Counted from the stretch's first letter, positions 1-7,937 are shown. The stretch is 24,715 bases of DNA from Pseudomonadota bacterium (GCA_023386885.1 JAEWIX010000081.1:1-24715), one strand, 5' to 3'. Notes: generated from the sequence alone by a model not told the origin. Translations and numbers: made by a program.

Positions 1-1652
1 AACTTCTTCTCGATGAAATTAAAACCGAATACGCCCAGCGCGAACACGCCCAGGCTCAGGGCGATGGTGGTCTTGCGCCACTCGACGCAACGGTTCACGA
101 GGCGCCGGAAACGCTCGTAGGCCGGGCTGTCGAACACGTCGTGCGAGGATTCGCCCTGGCCGTGCGGCTTGACCTTCAGCAGGATGTAGCCGATATAGGG
201 CGTGAACACCACCGCCACCACCCACGAGCTCAGGAGGGCCAGCGCGTTCACCGAGAAGATCGTGAAGGTGTATTCGCCGGCGGCCGACTTGGCCAGGCCG
301 ATCGGCAGGAAGCCCGCCGCCGTGATCAGGGTCCCGGTCAGCATCGGCATCGCGGTGGAGGTGTAGGCGAAGGTGGCGGCCTCGAAGCGCGACAGGCCCT
401 CTTCCATTTTGCGCACCATCATCTCGACCGCGATGATGGCGTCGTCCACCAGCAGGCCGAGCGCGATGATCAATGCGCCGAGCGTGATGCGATGCAGGTC
501 GAGCGACATCGCGTTCATCACCACGAACACGATCGCCAGCACCAGCGGCACCGACAGCGCGACGACGATGCCGGTACGCAGGCCGAGCGCGAGGAACGAG
601 ACAAAGAGCACGATGGCCAGCGCCTCGATGAACGAGTGCACGAACTCGCCGACCGCGTGCTTCACCACCAGCGGCTGGTCAGCGATCTGCTCGAGCTCAA
701 TACCCTTCGGCACGCTGTTCATGAAGTCGGCGCTGGCTTTCTTCACATCCTCGCCGAGTTCAAGAATGTTGGCGCCTTTGGCGGTGACGACACCGATACC
801 GAGCGCGGGCTTGCCCTTCTGGCGGATTTCGTAGCTGGTAGGATCGACGAAGCCATGCCTCACCGTGGCGATGTCTCCGAGCCGGAACACCTGTCCATTG
901 CTCTCGACCGGCGTTTCCGCCACCGCCTTGGCGCCGTCGAGCGCGCCGGTGACGCGCAGCGGCACGCGTTGCGACGACGTCTCGACCGTGCCGGCCGGCA
1001 CCACCGCGTTCTGCTTCGCCAGCGAATCGAAGATGGCCTGTGGCGTGATGCCAAGCGTCGCGAGTTTCGCATGCGAGAACTCGACGAAGATCTTCTCGTC
1101 CTGCGTGCCGTAGAGATTGACCTTGGTGACGCCGGGCACTTTCAGCAGACGCTGACGCAGTCCTTCCGCTACCTTCTTTATCTGCGCATAATCGGCGCCC
1201 TCGCCGGTCATCATGTAGAGGATGGAATCGACGTCGCCGTATTCGTCGTTGAAGTTCGGGCCGATCAGATTCTGCGGCAGGTTGGCGCGAATGTCGGAGA
1301 GCTTCTTGCGCAGCTGATAGAATAGTTCCGGCACTTCCTTCGGCGGGGTGTTGTCCTTGAAAAACACCTGCATCGCCGTGAACGACGGCTTCGAGTAGGT
1401 CTGCACCTTGTCGAAGTACGGCAGTTCCTGAAGCTTCTTCTCGATCGGATCGGCGACCTGCTCCTGCATCTCCTTGGCGGTCGCGCCCGGCCAGATCGCC
1501 GACACCACCACCACCTTGATGGTGAAGGACGGGTCTTCCGCACGGCCGAGCCGCAGATACGAGAAGAACCCGGCGCAACTGATCGCGACGATCAGGAACA
1601 GCACCAGCGCGGGATGGGCCACCGCCCAGGCGGAGAGATTGAAGCGCTTCAT
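1..1652 (-). CDS. RND multidrug efflux permease, AcrB-type (partial, C-terminal half beyond window)
   Basis: Inner-membrane proton-driven pump of a tripartite RND efflux system (HAE1-like). The frame reads unbroken from ATG at 1652 to the window edge, giving 550 residues of a family normally near 1030-1050, so the second half is missing only because the window ends. Visible features are an N-terminal transmembrane helix (MKRFNLSAWAVAHPALVLFL), the porter subdomains (VSAIWPGATAKEMQEQVADP), then helices around residues 340-470. The proton-relay Asp pair lies in GLLVDDAIIAVE at about D403-D404, matching AcrB D407-D408. The adaptor gene ends 32 nt upstream on the same strand, so the two are almost certainly one operon. 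The substrate cannot be read from sequence; the subgroup resembles TriC-like pumps. An outer-membrane partner is not seen in the window. Confidence 0.93.
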   Translation of the reverse strand, partial: MKRFNLSAWAVAHPALVLFLIVAISCAGFFSYLRLGRAEDPSFTIKVVVVSAIWPGATAKEMQEQVADPIEKKLQELPYFDKVQTYSKPSFTAMQVFFKDNTPPKEVPELFYQLRKKLSDIRANLPQNLIGPNFNDEYGDVDSILYMMTGEGADYAQIKKVAEGLRQRLLKVPGVTKVNLYGTQDEKIFVEFSHAKLATLGITPQAIFDSLAKQNAVVPAGTVETSSQRVPLRVTGALDGAKAVAETPVESNGQVFRLGDIATVRHGFVDPTSYEIRQKGKPALGIGVVTAKGANILELGEDVKKASADFMNSVPKGIELEQIADQPLVVKHAVGEFVHSFIEALAIVLFVSFLALGLRTGIVVALSVPLVLAIVFVVMNAMSLDLHRITLGALIIALGLLVDDAIIAVEMMVRKMEEGLSRFEAATFAYTSTAMPMLTGTLITAAGFLPIGLAKSAAGEYTFTIFSVNALALLSSWVVAVVFTPYIGYILLKVKPHGQGESSHDVFDSPAYERFRRLVNRCVEWRKTTIALSLGVFALGVFGFNFIEKK

Positions 1653-1684
1653 GGCAAGCCTCGCTTCGTCAGATCAGTGCAAGT

Positions 1685-2791
1685 TCAGAACGACAACGAC
1701 GACACGACGCGGACCTTCTCGGCCGGGTCGAGTTTCTGCACGCCGAGCGTGACCACCTTGGCGCCTTCCTCGACGCCGCCGGTAACGATCACGTTCTCGG
1801 AGCCGTAGGACTTCACGGTCACCGGCTTCAACGTCACCTTGCCGGCGGCGTCGACGACATACAGCGACGGCGACGTGCCCTGACTGAACAGCGCCGACAG
1901 CGGCAACTTCGCCACGCGCTCGGTACCGCGATCGGTGATGGTGAGCGTCGCCGTCATGCCGAGCGCAACACGATCGTCGGCATTAGGCAGCGAGAATTTC
2001 GCGAGATACGTGCGCGTCGCGGGATCGGCCTGCGGCGCGATCTCGCGCAGCTTCGCCGCATAGGTCTTGCCGGGCTCCGACCACAACGACACCCGGGCCA
2101 CGCCGTCCTTGGCGCGACCGATCAGCGTTTCGGGAATTGCGACCACCGCTTCCTTTTCGCCCATGCGCGCGACGCGGATCGCGGCCTGCCCGGCGGCGAC
2201 CACCTGTCCAGGGTTGATCATGGTGGCGGTAACGACGCCGCGCGCATCGGCCGTCAGCGTCGCGTAGGACAAGCTGTTATCGGTGAGTTCGACCGAGCGC
2301 TCGGCGCGGTTGAGCCGGGCACGCGCTTCGGCGGCGGCGGCGTTGGCCTGATCGAGTTGCGCGTCGGTGGCCCAGCCCTTGGCCTTCAATTCCTTGGCGC
2401 GGGTCTGCGCAGCAGCCGCCTGCGCCAAGGTGCCGGTCGCGGCGCTCAGTTCGGCCTGCGCCTGCTCGGCCTGCAATTTCAGATCGACCTGATCGAGGGT
2501 CGCCAGCGGCTGGCCGGGCTCAACCACCTGCCCGACTTCGACGAGGCGCTTCTCGACCTTGCCGGCGACCCGGAAGCCCATGTCGGTCTCGATCCGTGGT
2601 CGGATGGTGCCGACAAAGCTGCGCTCCGGTGTTTCCGGTTGATAGTGCACCTGCGCGACCAGAACCGGCCGCAGCGGTTCGGATTTTTCGGCGGTGGATT
2701 GATCACATCCGCCCAGTGCAAGCGCCGGAAGAATCACGCCGAGAACCGATAGTGCTTTGATTTGATTTCGAAAACCTGCAAATGCCGACAT
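1685..2791 (-). CDS. RND efflux periplasmic adaptor (membrane fusion protein), lipoprotein
   Basis: Periplasmic adaptor linking an RND pump to an outer-membrane channel. I prefer the start at 2791 (368 aa) over the in-frame ATG at 2815, because AAGGG lies about 9 nt upstream of the 2791 ATG. The protein then begins with a short lipoprotein signal, with lipobox LGGC and the lipidated Cys near residue 29. After it come the barrel-sandwich/lipoyl half (GFRVAGKVEKRLVEVGQVVEPGQ), an alpha-helical hairpin rich in Ala/Gln/Lys (about residues 90-160), the second lipoyl half (ARGVVTATMINPGQVVAAGQ) and beta-barrel and membrane-proximal domains, as in AcrA/MexA/HlyD_D23 proteins. It is followed 32 nt later by the RND permease. 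A likely promoter and palindromic operator lie just upstream. Confidence 0.92.
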   Translation of the reverse strand: MSAFAGFRNQIKALSVLGVILPALALGGCDQSTAEKSEPLRPVLVAQVHYQPETPERSFVGTIRPRIETDMGFRVAGKVEKRLVEVGQVVEPGQPLATLDQVDLKLQAEQAQAELSAATGTLAQAAAAQTRAKELKAKGWATDAQLDQANAAAAEARARLNRAERSVELTDNSLSYATLTADARGVVTATMINPGQVVAAGQAAIRVARMGEKEAVVAIPETLIGRAKDGVARVSLWSEPGKTYAAKLREIAPQADPATRTYLAKFSLPNADDRVALGMTATLTITDRGTERVAKLPLSALFSQGTSPSLYVVDAAGKVTLKPVTVKSYGSENVIVTGGVEEGAKVVTLGVQKLDPAEKVRVVSSLSF

Positions 2792-2838
2792 CGGGAGTAC
2801 CCTTGCGATATGCATGTGTCGGCAGAAGTGCTCCCATT

Positions 2839-2864
2839 ACTGATGATTGTCAATATTCGTCAGT
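2839..2864. promoter_or_regulatory. Imperfect palindrome overlapping the efflux promoter (candidate repressor operator)
   Basis: The 26-bp segment pairs at 9 of 13 symmetric positions, with outer arms ACTGA..GA and TC..TCAGT. It covers the -10 element of the predicted efflux promoter. TetR/AcrR-family repressors commonly bind such sites at RND operons. No regulator gene is present in this window, so the identity of the binder is unknown. Confidence 0.4.
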
Positions 2865-2881
2865 GAGTATTTATCAATCAA
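2853..2881 (-). promoter_or_regulatory. Putative sigma70-type promoter of the efflux operon
   Basis: Read on the minus strand, TTGATT (2881-2876) is followed after 17 nt by GAATAT (2858-2853). Spacing is ideal and both hexamers are close to consensus. It lies about 60 nt upstream of the adaptor start, in an AT-rich patch that stands out from the GC-rich surroundings. Prediction from sequence only. Confidence 0.45.
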
Positions 2882-2936
2882 CACTCGTTATGCGTGACGG
2901 TCGCTGCGGTCTGTCTCATGGGTTGCGCCACCTCAT

Positions 2937-3062
2937 CGTCGTGACCGGGCCTAGCCGTTCAAAGAACGGCGTCGCTTCGCTCGCCTATGTCCCGGCCATC
3001 CACGTCTTTCTCGCTGAGTGGCCGTTAAGACGTGGATGCCCGGCACAAGGCCGGGCATGACG
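2937..3062. repeat. Intergenic mosaic of palindromes (probable dispersed repeat)
   Basis: Three perfect inverted repeats lie in a row. GCCGTTC/GAACGGC pair at 2954-2960 and 2964-2970 (3-nt loop). ATCCACGTCTT/AAGACGTGGAT pair at 2998-3008 and 3027-3037. TGCCCGGC/GCCGGGCA pair at 3037-3044 and 3050-3057. The wording is of a type I associate with intergenic repeats in Bradyrhizobium and relatives, which I could not verify by search. It lies downstream of the MFS gene stop and may also end that transcript, although there is no T-tract. Confidence 0.6.
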
Positions 3063-3102
3063 GGTCGGGTTAAATACATCACGTACCAGAAGCGCCGTCC
3101 CT

Positions 3103-4440
3103 CTACTTCGCCCCTGCTCTCTCATCAGCAAACTCCGTCGGCGTCTCGTGTTTGCCGATCAGCACCAGCAGCGCAGCGACCAGCGGCATGATTGCCAGCA
3201 CCAAAAGCCCGGTCTCGGTGCTGCCGGTGGTCTCCTTGACCCAGCCGATCAGATACGGCCCGCCGAAGCCGGCGAGATTGCCGATCGAATTGATCAGCGC
3301 GATGCCGCCCGCCGCCGCGGTGCCGGTCAACCACGCGGTCGGCAGGGTCCAGAACACGCCGAAGGTGCAGAAGGTGCCGATGGCCGCGAAGGTCAGTGCC
3401 ACCAGCGTCAGCGTCGGATCGCGGGTGAAGCTCGACGCGCCGAGCGCCACCGCCGTCAGCAGCAGCGCCAACGCGACGTGCCAGACGCGTTCGCGGGTAT
3501 GATCGGAATGCCGCGCCCACAGGATCATCGCCACTGAGCCGAACAGATACGGCACGGCGGTGACGAAACCGGTCTGTGCGTTGCTGAAGCCGAACGCCTT
3601 GACGATCTGCGGCAACCAGAACTGCATTCCGTACAGTGCGCCGACGAAGCCGAAATAGACCAGGCTCAGGATCAGCACGCGCGGCGACGACAGCGCCTGC
3701 CCCAGCGACATATGCTGCGCCGCCTGCTTGGCAGCGGCCTCAACGTCGAGCCGCGACGCCAGCCATGCCTTCTGCTCGGCCGTCAGCCACGTCGCCTTGC
3801 CCGGTCTGTCGGTGAGATAGAACCAGCTCACCACGCCCAGCAGGATCGAGGGAATGCCCTCGATGAGGAACAGCCATTGCCAGCCCCTGAAGCCCATGAC
3901 GCCGTCGAGCCCGAGCAGCAGCCCGGAAATCGGCGCGCCGATCACGGTCGACACCGGCACCGCAATGGCGAAAGCCGCGAGAAAGCGCGCGCGATACTCC
4001 GCCGGATACCAATAGGTGAGATACAGGATGATGCCGGGAAAGAAGCCGGCTTCCGCGACGCCGAGCAGGAAGCGCAGGATGTAGAAACTCCACGGCCCGC
4101 TGACCCACGCCATCGCCGCCGAAATGATGCCCCACGTCACCATGATGCGGGCGATCCAACGGCTGGCACCGAATTTTTCCAGCGCCAGGTTGCTCGGCAC
4201 CTCGAACAGGAAATAGCCGATGAAGAAGATGCCGGCGCCCCAACTGAAGATTAGCGGGGAGAACTTCAATTCCGCGTTCATCGTCAGCGCGGCGAAACCG
4301 AGATTAACGCGGTCGAGATAGGAAAAGAAGTAGGCGACGATCAGGAACGGAATGATGCGCCAGGAGATCGCGCGAATGGTGCTGCGTTCGATGTCGGACC
4401 TTGTGACGCTTGCGGCGCTGCCGCGATCGGTCTGGCTCAT
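3103..4440 (-). CDS. MFS transporter, anion:cation symporter (ACS) family
   Basis: Inner-membrane secondary transporter with about 12 helices, of the ACS group that takes up organic anions such as sugar acids, tartrate or phthalate. The family signature FFSYLDRVNLGFAAL is at about residues 38-52. Other matches are FLLGVAEAGFFPGIILYLTYW in helices 4-5 and a central cytoplasmic loop before SSPRVLILSLVYFG. I chose the start at 4440 (445 aa) because AAGGAG sits about 7 nt upstream; an in-frame ATG at 4527 would add 29 hydrophilic residues with no good ribosome binding site. It stands alone, divergent from the CsbD gene and without a catabolic neighbour, so its substrate cannot be inferred. Confidence 0.9.
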   Translation of the reverse strand: MSQTDRGSAASVTRSDIERSTIRAISWRIIPFLIVAYFFSYLDRVNLGFAALTMNAELKFSPLIFSWGAGIFFIGYFLFEVPSNLALEKFGASRWIARIMVTWGIISAAMAWVSGPWSFYILRFLLGVAEAGFFPGIILYLTYWYPAEYRARFLAAFAIAVPVSTVIGAPISGLLLGLDGVMGFRGWQWLFLIEGIPSILLGVVSWFYLTDRPGKATWLTAEQKAWLASRLDVEAAAKQAAQHMSLGQALSSPRVLILSLVYFGFVGALYGMQFWLPQIVKAFGFSNAQTGFVTAVPYLFGSVAMILWARHSDHTRERVWHVALALLLTAVALGASSFTRDPTLTLVALTFAAIGTFCTFGVFWTLPTAWLTGTAAAGGIALINSIGNLAGFGGPYLIGWVKETTGSTETGLLVLAIMPLVAALLVLIGKHETPTEFADERAGAK

Positions 4441-4549
4441 CGAATTCTCCTTGCTGTCGTCGAGGCTGTCACCCGCGCGATATTCATCCCCCCAAACGGT
4501 TCCGCCGGACAACGTGCTTTTTTGCATCGCCCGAATGTCGCAGCGGCTT

Positions 4550-4574
4550 TGGTCACGAAACCCTGGTCACGAAA
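4550..4574. repeat. Two 11-bp direct repeats (TGGTCACGAAA), period 14
   Basis: TGGTCACGAAA occurs at 4550-4560 and again at 4564-4574 with CCC between, in the divergent region between the MFS and CsbD genes. It lies about 10 nt upstream of a GGAAC motif. It could be a tandem activator or repressor site, or a chance duplication. Confidence 0.5.
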
Positions 4575-4584
4575 ATGTATCGGC

Positions 4585-4609
4585 GGAACGTTCGCGCCCG
4601 CCGGTCATT
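4585..4609 (+). promoter_or_regulatory. Possible EcfG (general stress sigma) promoter for the CsbD gene
   Basis: GGAAC (4585-4589) is followed after 16 nt by CATT (4606-4609), one mismatch from the alphaproteobacterial EcfG consensus GGAAC-N16/17-CGTT. It would start transcription about 25 nt before the CsbD start codon. CsbD-type genes are commonly stress-sigma dependent, which supports the reading, but the -10 match is imperfect. Confidence 0.4.
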
Positions 4610-4641
4610 GTCCCTGCAGGCATCAAGGAGAAGCGAACACG

Positions 4642-4857
4642 ATGGGAAGCACGACGGACAAGGTCAAAGGCGTCGCCAACGAGGCTATCGGCAAGACAAA
4701 GCAAACTGTCGGTGAGGCTGTCGGCTCTGACAAACTGAAAGGCGAAGGCCTTATTCAGGAGGCCAAGGGCCACGGCCAGCAAGCCTTGGGCGACGCCAAG
4801 GCGGCTGCGAAGGAAGCCGTCGACAAGGCGGCGAACTACGCCCACAGGAAACTGTAG
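4642..4857 (+). CDS. CsbD family stress-response protein
   Basis: A 71-residue hydrophilic, Lys/Ala/Gly-rich protein that matches the CsbD family (DKVKGVANEAIGKTKQTVGE, then DKLKGEGLIQEAKG) and continues into an Ala/Lys amphipathic helical tail. In Bacillus subtilis csbD is in the sigma-B general stress regulon; the molecular function is unknown. The start at 4642 is preceded by AAGGAG (4625-4630). A longer in-frame start at 4522 is disfavoured because the extra residues have no family resemblance and the ribosome binding site sits at 4642. A strong terminator follows, so it is probably a monocistronic transcript. Confidence 0.9.
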   Translation: MGSTTDKVKGVANEAIGKTKQTVGEAVGSDKLKGEGLIQEAKGHGQQALGDAKAAAKEAVDKAANYAHRKL

Positions 4858-4901
4858 GCGGTTCGTCGCTCAAATACGGAAGAGCATGGTGGAAGCAGAT
4901 T

Positions 4902-4930
4902 GGCCGGCCCCAGGGGCCGGCCTTCTTTTT
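4902..4930 (+). terminator. Rho-independent terminator of the CsbD gene
   Basis: GGCCGGCC (4902-4909), loop CCAGG, GGCCGGCC (4915-4922), then TTCTTTTT (4923-4930): a textbook intrinsic terminator on the plus strand, 45 nt after the CsbD stop. There is no T-tract on the other strand. Confidence 0.88.
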
Positions 4931-4958
4931 GCGATGAACGCTCGTTGCGCGTCGTCGT

Positions 4959-6545
4959 TCAATATCCCAACGCGCAGCCATCCTTGCGCGGATCGGAGCC
5001 GCCGACCAGCGCCCCGCGCTCCCAATCAATCCAGATCGCCTGCCCGCCGCCCCACGGCACTTTCACGCGGGTCACCTGATGGCCGATCTTGCGCAAGCCT
5101 TCGGCGGCGCTTTCGGGAATGCCTTCTTCCAACTGATAGATGCCGTCGTAATGCAGCGCGCGTGGCAGGTCGATGGCTTCCTGCACGTCCATGCCGAAAT
5201 CCAGCATGTTGCTCAGCACATGGCTCTGCCCGACCGGCTGATACTGCCCGCCCATGACGCCGAACGACATCGCCACGCGGCGATCCTTCGTCACCATGCA
5301 CGGAATGATGGTGTGCAGCGGTCGCTTGCCCGGCGCAATGCAATTCGGATGATCGGGCTCCACCCGGAATCCGACGCCGCGATTTTGCATCAGCACGCCG
5401 GTCTTGCTCGACATGATTCCCGAGCCGAACGGATGAGCGATGGAATTGATGAACGAGCAGGCGTTGCGATCCTTGTCGACGACCGTGCAATAGATCGTCG
5501 ACGGATTGGGGCGCGGCCACACGTTGGGCAGATCCAGCATCCGATCCATCTTGATCTTCGCGGCGAACTCCGCGGCGAACTCTTTCGCCAGAATCCGCGC
5601 CACATCGACATCGACGTGCTGCGGATCGGCGATGTGCATTTCGCGCATCATGTAGCCGACGCGCCCGGCTTCCGCTTCCAGATGCAGCCGCTCGACGCTG
5701 AGCGGCGCGTATTGCGTCAGATCGAAATGCGACAGCACGTTGAGCATCACCAGCATGGTGAGGCCCGGCCCGTTGGGCGGGCACTGCCAGACGTCGTAGC
5801 CCTTGTACGTGGTCCCGATCGGCACCGTCGTCTCGGTCGAATGCGCGGCGAAGTCCTCCAGCGTATGGAGCCCGCCGATGCCGCGCAGCGTCTCCACCAT
5901 GTCCTCGGCCACCGCCCCCTTGTAGAAGCCGTCTGGCCCCTCTTTGGCGATGATGCGCAGCGTCTGCGCCAGTTCCGGCTGGCGGATCACGTCGCCGGCA
6001 ACCGGCGGTTCGTTATTCTTCAGAAGATAGCGCGGCGCGTTGGCGCCCTTGCGCAGCTTCTCGACATTGTTGCGCCAGTCGAAGGCGATACGCGGCGCGA
6101 CGACATAACCGTTTTCCGCCGCATCGATCGCCGGCTGCAACAGCCGGTCCAGCCCGAACCTGCCATGGTCGCGCAGCAGCGTGGCCCACGCATCGACCGA
6201 GCCGGGCACGGTGACCGCATGCACGCTGGTGGTTGGAATCGCGGTGATGTCGCGTTCGAGATACCACGACGCCTCGGCGGCACGCGGCGCGCGGCCGGAG
6301 CCGTTATAGGAAACGATATCGCCCTCGCCCTTCGGCATGTAAAGCGCGAAGCAATCGCCGCCGATGCCGGTCGATTGCGGCTCGATCACGCCGAGCAGCG
6401 CGCAGGCTGCCACCGCCGCGTCGGCCGCCGTGCCGCCTGCTTGCAGAACCTCGATGGCCGCCAGCGTCGCCTGCGGGTGCGAGGTCGCCACCATTCCGTT
6501 CAGGGCATGGACGGTCGAGCGACCGGCAAACTGGAAATTCCTCAT
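4959..6545 (-). CDS. Gamma-glutamyltransferase family protein (cytoplasmic, YwrD-like)
   Basis: A 528-residue Ntn-hydrolase of the gamma-glutamyltransferase family, which cleaves or transfers the gamma-glutamyl group of glutathione-type substrates after self-cleavage into two subunits. Aligning STIYCTVVDKDRNACSF with the E. coli TTHxSVVDKDGNA region puts the catalytic Thr and cleavage site at about T350. Other family features are GGTAADAAVAA, IGGDCFALYM near the N-terminus, NGSGRAPRAA (substrate carboxylate contact) and VMGGQYQPVGQSHVLSNM in the small subunit. Unlike the periplasmic E. coli enzyme it has no signal peptide, as in YwrD-like proteins. GGGAAGAA lies about 8 nt before the start. 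It is monocistronic by context. The exact substrate (glutathione, other gamma-glutamyl amide or cephalosporin-like) is not decided by sequence. Confidence 0.92.
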   Translation of the reverse strand: MRNFQFAGRSTVHALNGMVATSHPQATLAAIEVLQAGGTAADAAVAACALLGVIEPQSTGIGGDCFALYMPKGEGDIVSYNGSGRAPRAAEASWYLERDITAIPTTSVHAVTVPGSVDAWATLLRDHGRFGLDRLLQPAIDAAENGYVVAPRIAFDWRNNVEKLRKGANAPRYLLKNNEPPVAGDVIRQPELAQTLRIIAKEGPDGFYKGAVAEDMVETLRGIGGLHTLEDFAAHSTETTVPIGTTYKGYDVWQCPPNGPGLTMLVMLNVLSHFDLTQYAPLSVERLHLEAEAGRVGYMMREMHIADPQHVDVDVARILAKEFAAEFAAKIKMDRMLDLPNVWPRPNPSTIYCTVVDKDRNACSFINSIAHPFGSGIMSSKTGVLMQNRGVGFRVEPDHPNCIAPGKRPLHTIIPCMVTKDRRVAMSFGVMGGQYQPVGQSHVLSNMLDFGMDVQEAIDLPRALHYDGIYQLEEGIPESAAEGLRKIGHQVTRVKVPWGGGQAIWIDWERGALVGGSDPRKDGCALGY

Positions 6546-6699
6546 TGCGCGCGTTCTTCCCGTTTTATTCTTGTGGTACCTAAAGGCCGCTGCTTCCTTG
6601 GCACATCCGCCGGGTCAGGAGCAATGCTCTGTGGTGTCACGCTGCGGTGAGTCCACTGCATGGGTTTTCCTCGGCGACCGCACCTGATAGTCAGCCCCC

Positions 6700-7461
6700 A
6701 TGAATTACGCAGTTGCAGCATTGTATCAATTCGTCGCCTTGCCGGACTTCCGCGACCTGCGGGAGCCGCTGCGCGCGTTATGCGCCGCGCGCGACCTCAA
6801 GGGCACGATCCTGCTGGCCCGTGAAGGCATCAACGGCACCATCGCCGGCGAGACGGCGGCGCTGCACGACCTCATCGATCAGTTGCAACGCGGCCCGCTG
6901 TTCGGCGGCCGGCTCGACAATCTCGAACTGAAATTCTCGACTGCCCACGAGATGCCGTTCCAGCGGCTGAAGATCCGCCTCAAGAAGGAGATCGTCACCC
7001 TGGGCGATCCCGCGACCGATCCGACCAAACAGGTCGGCACCTATGTCGATCCGGCCGCGTGGAACGCGCTGATCGCCGCGCCGGACGTGGTGGTGCTCGA
7101 CACCCGAAACCGCTTCGAGGTGGCGATGGGCACCTTCGCCGGCGCCGTCGATCCCGAAATCGACAGCTTTGGCCAGTTCAAGGATTTCGTCGCGCAGAAG
7201 CTCGATCCCGCCCGCGACAGGAAGATCGCGATGTTCTGCACCGGCGGCATCCGCTGCGAGAAGGCAAGTTCCTATCTGCTGGCGCACGGCTTCACCGAGG
7301 TCTATCACCTCAAGGGCGGCATCCTGAAATATCTGGAAGCGACGCCGGAAGCGGACAGCCAATGGCGCGGCGAATGCTTCGTGTTCGACGAACGCGTGGC
7401 GCTCGGCCATGGACTTATGGAACGTGGGCTTGCGGAACGCGCGAAGGAACCTCAGTCATGA
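6700..7461 (+). CDS. trhO: tRNA uridine(34) hydroxylase TrhO (rhodanese-like)
   Basis: Oxygen-dependent enzyme that hydroxylates wobble uridine 34 to 5-hydroxyuridine in tRNA. The 253-residue protein has the N-terminal acylphosphatase-like domain (REGINGTIAG at about 41-50, then FQRLKIRLKKEIVTLG) and a rhodanese domain (VVLDTRNRFE) with active-site loop CTGGIRCEK, catalytic C180 and C186. It lacks the C-terminal extension of the 350-residue E. coli protein, as many alphaproteobacterial members do. There is no recognisable Shine-Dalgarno before the ATG (preceding bases GTCAGCCCCC), so leaderless or weak initiation is possible. Its stop overlaps the slyX start by 4 nt (ATGA). Confidence 0.93.
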   Translation: MNYAVAALYQFVALPDFRDLREPLRALCAARDLKGTILLAREGINGTIAGETAALHDLIDQLQRGPLFGGRLDNLELKFSTAHEMPFQRLKIRLKKEIVTLGDPATDPTKQVGTYVDPAAWNALIAAPDVVVLDTRNRFEVAMGTFAGAVDPEIDSFGQFKDFVAQKLDPARDRKIAMFCTGGIRCEKASSYLLAHGFTEVYHLKGGILKYLEATPEADSQWRGECFVFDERVALGHGLMERGLAERAKEPQS

Positions 7462-7676
7462 GCGACGATAACCGGCTGAGCGAGCGCATCGATGCGCTGG
7501 AAGCCCGCATCGCCTATCAGGAAGATACCATCGAGACGCTGAACCAGACCGTGACCGCGCAGTGGCAGCAGATCGACGCGCTGCGGCGGCTGGTGGCCGA
7601 ACTCGGCGATCGCCTGCGCGAGGCCGAAAGCAACAACCGCGACCGTATCGTCAACGAGCCGCCGCCGCACTACTGA
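7458..7676 (+). CDS. slyX: SlyX family protein
   Basis: A 72-residue predicted coiled-coil protein matching SlyX: ERIDALEARIAYQEDTIETL, then LNQTVTAQWQQIDALRRLV, and the typical C-terminal end PPPHY. Heptad hydrophobic spacing runs through about residues 7-55. Its function is unknown; in E. coli it lies beside slyD. The start ATG overlaps the trhO stop (ATGA at 7458-7461), implying translational coupling with trhO. Confidence 0.9.
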   Translation: MSDDNRLSERIDALEARIAYQEDTIETLNQTVTAQWQQIDALRRLVAELGDRLREAESNNRDRIVNEPPPHY

Positions 7677-7795
7677 TTCCGATTATCTCCGCAGCCGACG
7701 CAGGAACTGCGGCGAAATCGCGAATGCGGCGGATACTCCTCCCGCACTTGTGTGCTGTGCATCGGGCATAACCGTCATGATGACCGGATGCCGCG

Positions 7796-7823
7796 TTGAC
7801 ACCTGCGGCCAGCAGCCTAAATT
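7796..7823 (+). promoter_or_regulatory. Promoter of the thiamine biosynthesis operon
   Basis: A perfect -35 TTGACA (7796-7801), a 16-nt spacer and TAAATT (7818-7823). The expected start point is near 7830, exactly where the first strand of the TPP riboswitch P1 helix begins. That agreement supports both calls. Confidence 0.65.
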
Positions 7824-7829
7824 GAGGGT

Positions 7830-7934
7830 TGTTCCGAGGGGTGCTCCGACAGGGAGCTGAGATACCGCCATATCGCGACAGCGAGCGCGCGGTGACCCTT
7901 TGAACCTGATCCGGGTCATGCCGGCGAAGGGACA
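7830..7934 (+). ncRNA. TPP riboswitch (THI element) controlling thiO translation
   Basis: It contains the conserved THI-box blocks in order: GGGGTGC (7838-7844), GCTGAGAT (7856-7863), then ACCCTTTGAACCTGATC and CCGGCGAAGGGA up to 7932. P1 forms between TGTTCC (7830-7835) and GGGACA (7929-7934). The thiO Shine-Dalgarno (GAAGGGA, 7926-7932) is part of this closing region and sits 5 nt before the ATG at 7938. Binding of thiamine pyrophosphate should therefore stabilise the helix that hides the ribosome site, a translational off-switch. Confidence 0.96.
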
Positions 7935-7937
7935 GGG

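Noticed and set aside
141..1325. A 394-codon plus-strand frame opposite the RND permease
   Set aside because: It reads as His/Arg/Asp/Gln-rich nonsense, while the minus strand encodes an unbroken AcrB-type protein with the conserved Asp pair.
2816..3060. A 92-codon plus-strand frame (from 2782) over the efflux promoter and repeats
   Set aside because: It runs through the palindromic repeat, has no ribosome site and no recognisable product.
5079..6650. A 523-codon plus-strand frame opposite the gamma-glutamyltransferase gene
   Set aside because: Its product has the Arg/His/Gln-rich composition of a reverse-strand shadow, and the minus strand encodes a full-length recognised enzyme.
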